A stretch of 64,000 nucleotides of DNA. It comes from Nissolia schottii (lineage: Eukaryota > Streptophyta > Magnoliopsida > Fabales > Fabaceae). The notes under the pieces were generated by a model. That model saw only the letters and a program-made list of their open reading frames with translations, had not been told where the DNA came from and searched no databases. Positions 12,890 through 24,699 of the stretch are shown here, piece after piece (the first letter of the stretch is position 1; the number at the start of each line of letters is the position of its first letter). The position numbers and the translations under genes are program-made. Location of the stretch: contig QANU01047209.1 of NCBI GenBank assembly GCA_003254905.1, forward strand, positions 444,695 through 508,694, given 5' to 3'.

Positions 12890-13530
12890 TTACTAATCTA
12901 ATTGCATGATATGTTTGTGCATTTATTTTTGTCATATTTGTGTGATATGGTAGTAAAAGTTTGTGCAGCATGCATCTTTCCTTTTGTTTTCTTAAATAGT
13001 AATTTGTGTTAATTACGTGTTATGTTTGTGCAATATGGTAATTAAAGTTTGTGCAACACTCATTTCTTTGGTTTGATCTTTTAGTATTTATTGTTAATTG
13101 TGTTAATATGTTTATACACTTATGTTATATATGTTTGTACAGTAGTGTGACAAATGTTTGTGCACTACGTTTTCTCCATTTTGGTCGTTTAGTATGTAGT
13201 GTTAATCGTCTCATATATTTGTGCACTCCTTTTGTATATGTTTGTGCAATAGTATTGCAAATGTTTGTGCACTAGTCACTTTGCTAGTTTGTTCTTTTAA
13301 TATTCAGTGTTAATTGTGTTCATATGCTTGTACAATTATATTGCATATGTTTGTGCAACAGTGTGACATGTTTTTGCACTATTTATTCATTTAATTTGGT
13401 CTTTTAGTATTTAGTATTAATTGTGTTCATATATTTATACATTTATGTTCTATATGTTTGTGCAATAGTATTTTAAATGTTTGTACACTAATCATTTTAC
13501 TGTGTTGATCCTTTAATATTCAATGTTAAG
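12890..13530 (+). repeat. Degenerate tandem repeat, period about 108 bp
   Basis: A unit containing TTAGTATTTA-like, TTAATTGTGTT-like and ATATGTTTGTGCAATAGT-like strings recurs. The anchor TTA(G/A)TAT starts at 13081, 13189, 13297, 13404 and 13513, a spacing of 107-109 bp, with a weaker copy at 12992. It lies directly after the short exon ending at 12870, as if in its intron. Confidence 0.75.
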
Positions 13531-13960
13531 TGGAGATGGTTTCTTTTTTCATCGTACATGTGTACACATTCATGTAACAGAGGGGACGTGACAGTGGAAG
13601 TAATTGGTTAAGAAGCAGTGGAGCCGGGCATATTGATTTGAGTTGGCAACTTAAGGGCTGTATACATAGCAGGATTGTTTAACTAAGTGATTGATCGACA
13701 TTCAAATGAAAAAGGGGAAAAAGAAAACAAAGCCAAAACAACCAACTCAAACCGACGTCAAACTGTGCAAAATATATTCTGTGATTCAAACGTGAAATAA
13801 AACATAGCGGTAAGAAGAATAAATTAAGATGAAAAAAGATAACATCATATCCTACAAAGCACCAACATATTAATATGGGGGTTTTGCCCCCGTTTATTAA
13901 TCGAACATGAAAAAATGTTATTAATACTCTCCTGGGGCTTAACGCATTCGTACAGCTTCT

Positions 13961-16900
13961 TCAGAAATCAACGGACTTGATTATTATATCAGCATTTTTC
14001 TTGGACTTCATTATAAGTTCTGCATTAAGCCTGTCGTTGCTCTCTACCTGCGTCACGAAACTTATTAGAGCAAATATAGATATTCAACACTTCAATGGGG
14101 AGATAAACAAATAACCATCATAGGTTGAAAGATGTAAAATTTACCCGCTGTTTAGCAATGTCTGGGGTTTTACCTGCAGATGGGGACAACAAAATCACAA
14201 GCAAATTCAAAAAGCCTTCCCAACTCGGAGGAAGTTGGTATATATTATGGAGAAGTGCAGAGTATATACCAGTCGAAATATGCCTCTTTAAAACTCGCTG
14301 CATTGCTTTGTCAATGTCAATATCGATAAACCTTGAAAAGAACAGCAAGAAGAAATTAGACAAACTGATAACTCTCTCAAGTTGACAAAGCAGACAGGAT
14401 AGATAACAGGATAACTAGCCCATTTTCTACAGACTAAAGAACACAAGAAGCAAGTCACGACAATAACCAGTAGACCCAGTCTCACAGTTTATGACTTCTC
14501 TGGTCGGAAACATGTGAAAGTTATGCCCTGTTCTTAGTACCTCTTGTTAAACAAACTGGGATGGATAACACAGGCCACAACATCGAGGACTAGGATACCC
14601 ACTATACTGAGATTCACTGGGCTCTATTAACAGATGGTGCACTAGAAATGCTACTAACATGTCAAAAGACTCTTAAATAATTATAATAGGCTAAGCCAAA
14701 ATACTAACGATTCCCCACAAAGCTGGAGTGGACATTTTTTGTTTTTGGTGGGAGCCTAATGTCATACAATGTATTAGCCTAATTAGGTAAATAATACACC
14801 GCAGAATGAGAAGAAAGCAAGCAAAAGAGTATAATATCATAATATATTTTCTTCCAGCTGAGCAAAGTCTCATGAAATAAATTCCTCCATTATTTCTATC
14901 ACATAGTACAGTTATCTACTTAAGCTTCAAAAACAAGTTAAAAGGCAACAGCAATGACACACTCCCAGCATGAAACAAGCCACAGCTAAAGATCAGCTGA
15001 ATATGTGACTCCGTAAACATACAAGTGTCATCCATAAAAATAATTTCATGGCTTCACAGATGAATTTTCCCAAGAGAGTTAACATACAACATCCAAAAGT
15101 TCCAAGGCCAACAGAAAAATATACGAGAATTGTGCCTCGGTAAAACCAATACTTGCCATTTCTCGTCAAACAAAGATGATATCTCCTTCCATATCCCATC
15201 TTCCAAGAGCAAATAGTTACCTTCTACTATAACAACTTTGTGCCTACATAAATGAAGAAAAAGGGGAATCTGTTCATGCAGTATATTACAGCATAACTAA
15301 AATAAGTTGACAGTGTATCAAGTACCAAACAAGTTGAAAATCAACTACCCTGATTTGAAAGAAGAAGGGGAAAAAAAAAAAAAGGAGGATAAAGCTCATT
15401 AGATAGAGATAAGCAAAGAAATCAGAATAAATATGTTTAAGAAAATTACAAAATAGAAGACATTACTGGCATTAATTTGACAAATTTCTCAATTATATAA
15501 TAAATAAAATTCATGACTGCCAGGGGCTTAATCTGTCACAGTTGTTAAACATGCATGAAACTACCATAGTGTTGAAGTAAAGCTAGTACATTTACTCAAC
15601 AGAGAATTCTTTAACATATAGATTTTCAATGTGATCACCTCAAGTTATGCTTACCCCTTGATACAGATTATTTATCAGTATTACTATGCGTTGGCCTCAC
15701 AAAGCTTTTGAGAAAATGGAGTTCATATAAATTCATATATTGGCACAATTCTAAAGGTGAAGATGGCTAAACTTTTTTTCCTGACATCATTCATGATGGC
15801 CATTTCTATTCTTTTTGAGTGTGGGCATTAAAATATTCATCATTTACTCCTGTCCAATATCATGTCTTGTGTCAAGACTCTTATAAAATGCTGATCATTG
15901 AGCTACGCCTTGATGTTAAGATACTCACTGAGGGTTCACAAAGATATCATCTTCCACTGGGTCCCCAACACCATGGTCAAATGATGGAGCATAAACAGAT
16001 CCCTGGAGAATTGGTTTCACCAAAATGCATTTGAACAAAGAAGATAAGAACTCCATCAATGTCAATGCACAGATGTTTACAGTTCTTTCTGCACATCCCA
16101 GCTTTACAACAAATTTGGTCCATAAAGATAACCCATATAATTTGATAAATAAAATGTCATGGCCAAATAAACCAATTCTATAGTTCCCAAGCCATGCAAA
16201 AGAAAAAGAGAAGAATATCATAAATAAATAAATAAATAAACCTTACATGAATTCTTAGATTCTTGAGACACATATGTAGTCGTGAGGGATTGAATGTCCA
16301 TGGAGCTGACAAGCCAATTGAAAGGTCAATGCTTTTTCCATGAATGCAATGTCTGAAACTTATGAGCAATAAAAAGAGGCACCATACCTCCCCTTCTGGC
16401 ATGCGCTTCCTCAGGATTCTATTATCAAAAACATCATTCAGAATTATAATTCCCCATGCTATCAACAATAAATAAAGAACCTAGCTCATGCACTGTACTC
16501 CGTGCACTTTTAATTTTCTTTTGTTGGAATGGGGATATAGTTTTTCACACAATCTTGCTACAGTCTAAATGTAGCATTGATTTTATCTCCACAGGAAGGA
16601 AAGAAAACAAACAAAACGTCATGACATTTTCATATCCCAACCATTTGCATGTTTTTGGAAAATGACAGCAGATCCCCCAGATGTTGACATATATTACTGC
16701 ACTTACTTTCAAGTACATTTAACATAATTGATTGCTAATTCAAACTTATCAACTCCAGGTAGTACTAAGGATAATGAAAAGAAACGAACTAGGAACAAAA
16801 TTTCATATGGATGGGCACCAGAAGAATGCTAACCTCCATTGCATCTAATTCAGAACGATAAAGATGAAAACCATCCATGGGAAGCACAGTAGCAACATCA

Positions 16901-18852
16901 GGAGGTTGAACCTGGGAGTCCGTGGAAGAATCTTTCTTTGGCCAACGCTTGTTTATCCGTCTGACTACTTCATGTGCTAGTGTACTTTTTCCAGCACCTG
17001 GAGGACCAGCCAGGCCAACAAAGTACCTGTACAATGTCATAAAAAAACAATTAGCATGAATATAAATGGAATAGCAAACAAAAGGATGACATATTATTTA
17101 AAATATAACCATATCTTTCTACTCAACCACCCTATCAACAAATAATATATTTTTTTTAATCTAAGAGGAAGATCTAACTACTTTATTTCTCTAATTTCTT
17201 GATATATAAATGGCCTAACGCAGGAGACATAGATTAAATTGAAGAAGATAATTAAACATGTTCTTGTAATTGATAATTTAATGCAAAATGGCAAGCAGAG
17301 GACCAGCAACAGCTACCGTGCACAATGAAGCCTTCACAACAGTAGAATTTGGTGATTCATTGTAATAAAGTGCGTATATGAAAAAATTCTACCATGAAAA
17401 CATAAAGTGATAAATTATACCTAGAATTATGATAAACCTAGCATACTTCTGCAGAATGATACAGAAAATAATGCTTTATTTTTTTTGGTCAAATACAGAA
17501 AATAAGGCTAACAATGTAAAGTCCAACCACCAAACAAAGTATTTGGCACATAGGAGTTAGGACCTGCAAATGGTGGATTATACACATTTTTTGGCTAACA
17601 TGCATAGTGAGATGGACACAATGAAAGCGGAACTCATTCTCAGTTTGTTGATCTAATGGACACAATGAAAGTGGGACTCCAAACCAACTTCACTTATTTT
17701 CACAATTCCACAAACAAAAACTTACTTGAAATTAGGGCTTGATGACGCTGATGCTGGAGGCAGAAGACGTGCAGCCAATGCATCATATAATTCTTCAACG
17801 CCACTGCAAAGCAATAGACGTAACTAAACCAACTCAATCACATCATTTTGTTAGACTTAGACAGGTCAAGTCATAGTTTTTCCTCCCACAGAAAACACTG
17901 TAGACAAATAACAGTGCTATTTTCACCTTCATATATACTGCTTTGCAGGTTCACATAAGTTGTTTGTTTTGGAATCAACTGCTCCATAAGTTTCAGTACT
18001 AGCATTTAAGCATGCTTTTAGTAGCTATATATAGTTCTTTGCAGGCAAATAAAGGAAAGTTCTAGAATCGGAGTCTGCATTTCTGGCATACATCACATAA
18101 GAAAAGTTGCTTTCTATTTTCCGACAATATTTCCCTTCAAAATTTAAAACAGTTAATAGCAAAAACTTGGCTGAGAACATAACAGGTTTGTTGCACCATA
18201 GTTGATGTTAAATAACGAAAATGGATGAAAGGAAAAGGTCGGTTGCACAGTAAGTAAATAGAAGAAAGTTATAATATGAAAGAGGGTTATATACACACAC
18301 ACACACACACACACACCTTTTCTCTACTACATGAACCTGTCCCTTGTCAGCAGAAAAAACCTGGGATAGCATAAGATGGCACCAAAAACAGAATCAACAT
18401 AGCATGAAGCGCCAAGTGCCAACACTTTAACGTTTAACGAAAGCTGATTTTTCTTCCATTTTTTTTCAATTCTACAATGGAAGAGTGCGAAACAATGAAA
18501 ATGGGAACCTTGAAGAGAGCGCTGTTCCTACTGCGATAGCCAGTTTGAGGAAAGGACAGCTGCGCAAACTTTTTTGGCCGAGCGATAGAAAGTAAAAACG
18601 GGTTCCGGTCGCGATCTTCCACTCTTCTCAGCAACAATGGTTCTGTGGTAATTAGAAAGCAAAATTGATGTTCCAATAACACTTAAAACGATCACAGAAC
18701 AGGGATATTCTCGGCGATTAATATACACACACGCAAGAATGCTACAAAGAAATTCGATTGAAAAATCAGAATCATTATTTAGGAAGAACCTGACCTGGCC
18801 CAGCACATCTCTGAAATCCTCTTGGCGTTGATGAACAGAAGGTTACTTCCAT
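13961..18852 (-). CDS. P-loop kinase, phosphoribulokinase/uridine kinase family (12 exons)
   Basis: Predicted 311-aa P-loop NTPase resembling Arabidopsis At1g03030 and bacterial YggC/FrcK-type sugar or nucleoside kinases; the substrate is unknown. Exons: 18795-18852, 18509-18642, 18317-18360, 17726-17803, 16834-17026, 16388-16418, 16247-16305, 15929-16002, 15157-15243, 14270-14331, 14145-14173, 13961-14047; all join in phase. Walker A GPPGAGKS lies at about residues 112-119, the substrate loop DGFHLYR at 156-162, NPEEAHARRGAPWTF after it, then PSFDHGVGDP and VIVEGNYLLL. The ATG at 18852 is preceded directly by an in-frame TAA. The Ser/Arg-rich N-terminus could be an organelle transit peptide. 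The intron after exon 9 starts GC rather than GT. No disabling change seen. The gene runs divergently from the tRNA-Asp only 130 bp away. Confidence 0.87.
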
Positions 18853-18981
18853 TTACTCAACCTTCAAGTTCAACAACGGAGGGATTCACAGCACCGCTCG
18901 CTCGGGGTATGACCTATTTTAAGCACGAGCTGAGATTGAATTGAACAGCTTAAATATAAATTATTAAGTGTCTAGCATCAA

Positions 18982-19053
18982 GTCGTTGTAGTATAGTGGT
19001 AAGTATTCCCGCCTGTCACGCGGGTGACCCGGGTTCGATCCCCGGCAACGGCG
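18982..19053 (+). tRNA. tRNA-Asp(GUC): tRNA-Asp (anticodon GUC)
   Basis: Complete 72-nt cloverleaf without intron. The acceptor stem GTCGTTG pairs with CAACGGC with one G-T pair, followed by discriminator G. The D-arm contains TAGTATAGTGGTA, the anticodon GTC is at 19015-19017 in the loop CTGTCAC, and the T-arm is CCCGGGTTCGATCCCCGG. The D- and T-arms double as A and B boxes for RNA polymerase III. A T-run follows at about 19062. It lies between two minus-strand protein genes. Confidence 0.97.
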
Positions 19054-19099
19054 AGACTAACATTTTGCTTGAATTTCTATCAAAATATTTGGCCTTAAG

Positions 19100-19540
19100 A
19101 CTGTTCCACGATTACCCAGACTTCACGAGTTACTTTCAAAACAGTATATTAGATCCGTGTAAGTCTTTCAAAGCATACAACTTGAATCTTATAAACATAA
19201 ATAATTATACGCAAATTAAAGATAAAAAAAATAAAAACCTAATTGCTTGCTCAATACTCCATCTAAATCATTTATATAGAATGAACCTTTTTACGGTTGA
19301 TTACCCAATTCTTCATGAGTTTGCTATCAAATAGTATGTTTACTGCTACATCCGTGTATTCAATTCAAGCCTTTCAAAGCTTATAAGCATTACTATTTAC
19401 CAAATAAAATACACAAGCATTACTTCATTTGATTCATAAATAATTGCACCCCCAATAAAATTAGGTGAAAAACAAATGTCAATTGCCTGATGCAATACTC
19501 CATCTAAATCATTTTTATAGACTGAATAAACAATCAAAGG
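19100..19540 (+). repeat. Two diverged tandem copies of a ~200-bp unit
   Basis: GATTACCCA...TTCA(C/T)GAGTT occurs at 19110 and 19299, (G/C)(T/C)CTTTCAAAGC at 19163 and 19369, and CAATACTCCATCTAAATCAT near 19251 and 19493. The copies lie between the tRNA and the 3' end of the F-box gene. The spacing widens from 189 to 241 bp, so indels have accumulated. No coding role seen. Confidence 0.5.
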
Positions 19541-19913
19541 AAGAAAGAAGCCAAATGTATATGGCCGATAGATGCAAGGTATTGACACTTGGAGGCGATG
19601 GCGTCATACCAGCACTCCATGACTATAACACGGAGGGGAAGAACTTCATAAAATTTTATAAAATTTCATTTAAAATAATCAGGCAGTCATCTGAAAGTCC
19701 ACACAGCAGAGTACGAAGTGCTAACTATAAATATAATGCTAAACAACAACAATTTGTTACACGATACAGTTCTTGGCTTCTAAATTCTAGGGAACCAATT
19801 CGGGAGTCTAACTTAGAGTATTCACTTTTTTTGCCGGTGGAGCTTAAATGACAGCATACAAGATACTACACAAGTGTACATTAAAACCAGTCCCCAAGTG
19901 AGTACAAGGATCA

Positions 19914-22900
19914 CTACACAATCACGTTACAAATCTGTCTCTCAATTCTCCTCCGTTTCTTCTCGTCATCAGGCGACTGCACAATGAAATAAAATTATAC
20001 GCTAAGTTAGGTACCAGAAAAAAAAGTATGTGCATAAGTTTCAAATTCAAAATAAAATTATCTGTAAGATTCATAATAAAACTCTGCAAAAAAAAAATGA
20101 CAATTTACTTAAGAGACGATCCAACTAATTGGTGCACAATATTAAATTTACCTCGCTACTGAGTAAATGAGGAACCCGAACCCTTTTGGAGCCATCAGGT
20201 AAATGCTTACAATGTGAAAGGTCTTCAATGGTTGTAAAAGCACTGGAAACCTGCAAACAAATAGTGAAAACAACACATGAAAAAGTACATGTGATATTAG
20301 ATCCATGAAGAATTTCAAAATGTAACGTAAATATATTTTATTCATGAACTACTGGAATTCTGTTCTTCATATTTAAATTGACAAATGGAATTCCGTCTCA
20401 AAGAGAACATGAAAATAGAAAGTTATGGATTAAAATATCTGAAGAGCCACATTGCTACCTGACTTTGGATAGCCACAATTAGAACATCCTGGCAACCAGA
20501 TGCATGTACATTTACCAAACTAGGGCACTGAAGCAACAGTCTCTCTGAACAATTTATTGAGGGTACAAACAGTCAATCATTAAGCAAATCCTGAAGTTGT
20601 GTCAAATTTTCAGCTGATAAAGACAAAAGAACGGGGAAATGAAATGACTACCTGGTTGCAAATTTCCACAAGAATTTAGATTCAGATCACTGAGTTGTGG
20701 GCAGTTTAAATACAGTGCCTGCATATCAAATGAAAACAAGAAATTCCATGGATTAGAAGCCTGAGAAACAATAAGCAATGAAATTCTTAAGCCTAATATA
20801 TAAAGCTCACATCCAAGCCAGAGCAACCCCATAAACTAAGTTTCTTCAATCGGCTATGTTTGATGATAAGTTTTTGGTTTGAAAGGTGACCAATAGCAAT
20901 GGATGTTTGCTGTAATTTGCAGTTATTCTCATCAGCAGTTGGATTGCGGCAGTTAGGATCACATATGGTCATACCACAATCCATAAGTTCGAGGTGTGGC
21001 AACTGAGCTGTAGCAAATTGAATGCCACCTGAAACACGTGTAACAGCATATCAGTAGGCAGGAACAAAACCGATGAAGATTTGTGAAGCATCTGAATGAA
21101 TAAAACAGCAATTACTTGAAGACACATTAGGGCAAAGAGCAAGAAGGAGTCTTGTCAATGTTTCAGAGAAGACGTTGCAAATCATTCCAATGCCACTGTC
21201 ACTTATGCCAGATCTGTGATACAACTTAATAGTCAAACATATATCTTAAAAAAGATAGTGCGTGTGTATATTACACACACACAGGCACATAACCATACGT
21301 CCCTATTTTGGGCTTCCCTTTATATTTGTGTACAGAAGGCAGTTAGAATGAAGACACACATACCCACTGAGATCAAGCAATTCCAAATTTGGATAGCTTG
21401 AGGCAATTGCAGCAACAGATGCATCGGTAATTTCAGATCCAAGAACAAGTGAAAGCATTTGCAGCCCCCTGATTAATGGTAAACAAAACCACGTTAAGTA
21501 TATCACAGAAGTGAATGTTGCCAATTATAAAGTAGTTATAACAAAATACAAACACATAACAATGATAATTTCACATTATATAACAAAGGCAGCCGCAATA
21601 TAACACTGTTTCTCAATATATAGATTTTGGAGTTCAATTGAGTTCAATTATAAATCTTAAAGTTGGGCAAGATTTAATCTCTGAGTGATCATTGCCTAAC
21701 TTTTCTTTTATTTTCATATGGCCCTCTTGTGCGGACCATGTCCCCCAATTTTTTGAATTACAATGATTTAATATTGCAAATTGGATTACAAAAAACATGT
21801 ACATATATTGCTTATTGAATATTGTCCATAAAATTTCATAATTTCATACACAAGCATGAGAAAACAGGTGAAACATAAGCTACCTTTACATATTGAAACC
21901 AAAATGACCAATTATGTTAGAGCCTCAATTAGAGTTTAAAGTTAAACTTTAAATATTGATTAAATGCTCATCATAGATGTCATACATTGATATTGTAGTT
22001 ATTGTATTTATTGTATTATTGTTCAATTTCAGTTCTTATCAAACAGAAGTGTTTTTTTTTTCCATGCAACGCTTGCTGTTTAGAAAGTTCAAAGCATTCC
22101 AGATTGCATATTAATATTTTAAGGAACCTTAACATGAATGAATATTGTCAATAACTGAAAAAACAGATGTCGGGATGCCCATATTTGAACAAACCTTAGC
22201 TGCACAGCCGTAAGAGCAAGCACGGTAGCATGAGAAAGGCGCAATGAAGATATGTGTATGTTTTGCAATCTCGGGCAACTCCTTCCCAATCCTTCAACCA
22301 TTGTTTTGAGATCAGTACCATCGTTTTCTTGATAAGAAAACTCCAAGGAAATCTCTCTCAACTGGGGACAGTTAAAGACCTATCATTTCAGAGTATATGT
22401 TAATAACTGGAGTTCACTCTAAAGTCTGAATGCAAAATCAAATGGGAATATCAACTTAAAAATTGATCAAACCATATAAACCTAACAGGAATAAGAGGGA
22501 AATCACCATCTTAGAAAGAGAGTACAAATCTGACAGCCAAAGAGTAGAAAGACTTGACGAACAAAGAACAAGACCCCCAAGATTACAACAACCTTCCATC
22601 TTGAGGCTTTTGAAGCTTTTCTTATCAGTAACAAATCGACCTAATTCATCCCTGCATTTTCAAAGTAGCAGGATAGACAAAGCTAATCAGGAATAAAAGG
22701 ACAGCATTCTCCAATTAAGCAGCATACTGCTATAAAATATTGGCTCCTGCATATCACCAGGGTAAGACAACTACAGCAATGAAAATGCGTTGCACAGGAC
22801 AGACAACAAAATCAACTTTCACTTTAGTTACAAGAAAAATAGTGGCTAAAATGCTTAAGTACTAATAAAACACCCAGTGTCAATTATAACTTGCCAAAAT

Positions 22901-24429
22901 TTAATCAAGATAGAGAATAAGAGTTAAGTTCCGAAATCTACAGCAATGATAGGATAGAACATATCAAACTGCGCTGGTAAAACAAGATCTACAATTTATA
23001 GCATCGCAATATTACAATAGGATTTCATCCATATAATATGTGAAAAAGCATGTGATAAACAATATTTATTAATTCAACCCTAAAGACTGTAGGCAAATCT
23101 ATCCCAACCCGGCATATAACCTTCAAGTACTAAACGTAATCCACAAACATATGCCTACATAATCAATCCACTACTATCAAATCAACAATTTAAGTACAAT
23201 CTTCAATATCATTAGATCACTCAAAAACTCACATTTCAAACCCCAATTAGGAACAATGTTAAAGAACAGAAAAATGACATTTAACATCAAGCATTAACAC
23301 AAGTTTGAAACATGGATTCCAATTATGAAACAAAAACAGTAGGCGGAAAAATAAAGATTAAGAACATGGATAATACCCATTGATCCGATTGGTCGCAAAA
23401 CTGGAAATCAAGATCTCCATGGATTCCAGACTGGGGCATGAGAATGCAATGCAAGCCAGCATCGTTGAATCCAGATCACTAAAACATCAATGTAAAACAA
23501 ATTGCTTAGATCTTTAACCCCAATTTTACCATCAAGTTTTTATCCTTTTACAATAATCTGATCTCTCATCAAATCTAAGCATGAGTTTTATGCTTTGGTT
23601 CATGGTTCGAATTGTATCATCATTCTTCAAGTTCATTCTTTGCTTCTTTCACGGATCATCTTACAATTAAGAAATTTCAAGAGCTTATGCATCTTTGTGC
23701 AGGAAGAACTTAACAACAAATTTTAGGTTAAAGATTCAATGATTCGGATTACTTGTAGTTCGATCTCATTCATTCATTTAAGTCAAAAACCGTATCAGCA
23801 ATATAAAAACCGCAGATCCCACACCTTTCCATTCTAAGAGAGAGCTTCACAATCCCCGGGCACTTCTGCAACATTGACGCAACAAACCCTACCTGAACCC
23901 TCGCCGGAACCCTAAGCTTCAGCTCCTCCGCCGCTCTCCACAGCCTCCTTGTTGTCTCCCTCCAACCCCTACTCACCTTCGCCGCCGACAGCAGCCCCGC
24001 CGGCGGCAGCTTCCTCAGCACTTCCCACAGAAGGCTCATCGGCAACCCGCACGAATCCGAATCCAGATCCAGATCCGGTTCGGAAACTGCTCCCCCAGCA
24101 TCTCCGTCGGCAGGATCCGGCGGATCGTCGAAGCATTCGCCGGCGCCGGCGTCATCGAACGACAGCGCACGACGGAGATGAGGAGGAGGATGGCGCGCCT
24201 CGAATGGTGAAGATTGAGCGGCGGAAACGGTGGAGAGAGAAGAATGGGTGGGGGAGGTGGGTGTTTTGATGTTGCAGTTGTGGCCCTTCTTAGGGAGGCC
24301 GCAGCGGCGGCAGTTGTAACTGCCGCGCTTCTTACCGCGCTTTGCTTCGGTACTCTCCACCACGGAGGCACCGCCGTGCGCGGCAGATATGGCGGCGCGA
24401 ACGTGGGGCTGGGGGCGGAAGCGTTGCAT
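19914..24429 (-). CDS. FBL17: F-box/LRR protein, FBL17-type (11 exons)
   Basis: Predicted 590-aa substrate receptor of an SCF ubiquitin ligase. FBL17 in Arabidopsis removes KRP CDK inhibitors to permit S phase and male germ-cell division. Exons: 23825-24429, 23377-23478, 22507-22651, 22195-22379, 21364-21468, 21116-21213, 20811-21028, 20652-20718, 20459-20544, 20152-20250, 19914-19976, all GT-AG and in phase. The N-terminus has a C-x2-C-x6-H-x-C knuckle (C40, C43, H50, C52, with GLPKKGHNC), typical of this subfamily. The F-box is at about 128-165 (LPMSLLWEVLRKLPPAGLLS). Leucine-rich repeats fill the rest, for example CPQLSDLNLNSCGNL. The basic tail has EKKRRRIERQ. ATG at 24429 is the only good start. 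Exon 1 is GC-rich. No break seen; length is close to the Arabidopsis protein as I recall it. The exact paralogue call is from memory. Confidence 0.87.
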
Positions 24430-24500
24430 TGTGCGTAAGTGAAGCGTGTTTGGCGGAGAAGGAAATGAAGGCAAGTGAGAGTGAAATACTATACACGTAA

Positions 24501-24519
24501 CGCGGGAGACCTGGCGCGC
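24501..24519. promoter_or_regulatory. Possible E2F-type sites upstream of FBL17
   Basis: About 70 bp upstream of the FBL17 start codon, within a GC-rich patch, lie TCTCCCGCG (minus strand) and TGGCGCGC (plus strand). Each is near the E2F consensus TTTSSCGC but not an exact match. FBL17 is known as an RBR-E2F-controlled cell-cycle gene, so the position makes sense; binding is inferred only. Confidence 0.35.
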
Positions 24520-24699
24520 TTCTGATTTTGTTTCCCTCTGTTTTTTTTTTTTTTTTTGTTTAACTTCTGCCTTTAATCCCTTTTTTTCAAAAACTGGTTT
24601 TGGGGCCGGTGTTTGTCACATGTCATGTCATAAAGTCATCAACTAAAGCAATAAATATAAATTTGACTACTAGTAAAATAGTTAAATTAAGATAACTAC

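Noticed and set aside
12890-13530. CRISPR-like array, because of regular 108-bp spacing
   Set aside because: Units are contiguous and degenerate with no constant repeat/variable spacer pattern, and this is plant nuclear DNA.
18289-18318. (CA)n run as a separate regulatory element
   Set aside because: It is a simple microsatellite beginning at the donor of kinase exon 3; no evidence of function beyond that.
23949-24438. Plus-strand frames over FBL17 exon 1
   Set aside because: Shadows of the GC-rich minus-strand exon; no domain.
24430-24474. Upstream extension of the FBL17 frame (LPSFPSPPN...)
   Set aside because: It has no ATG; the MQRF start at 24429 is the first usable one and agrees with family length.
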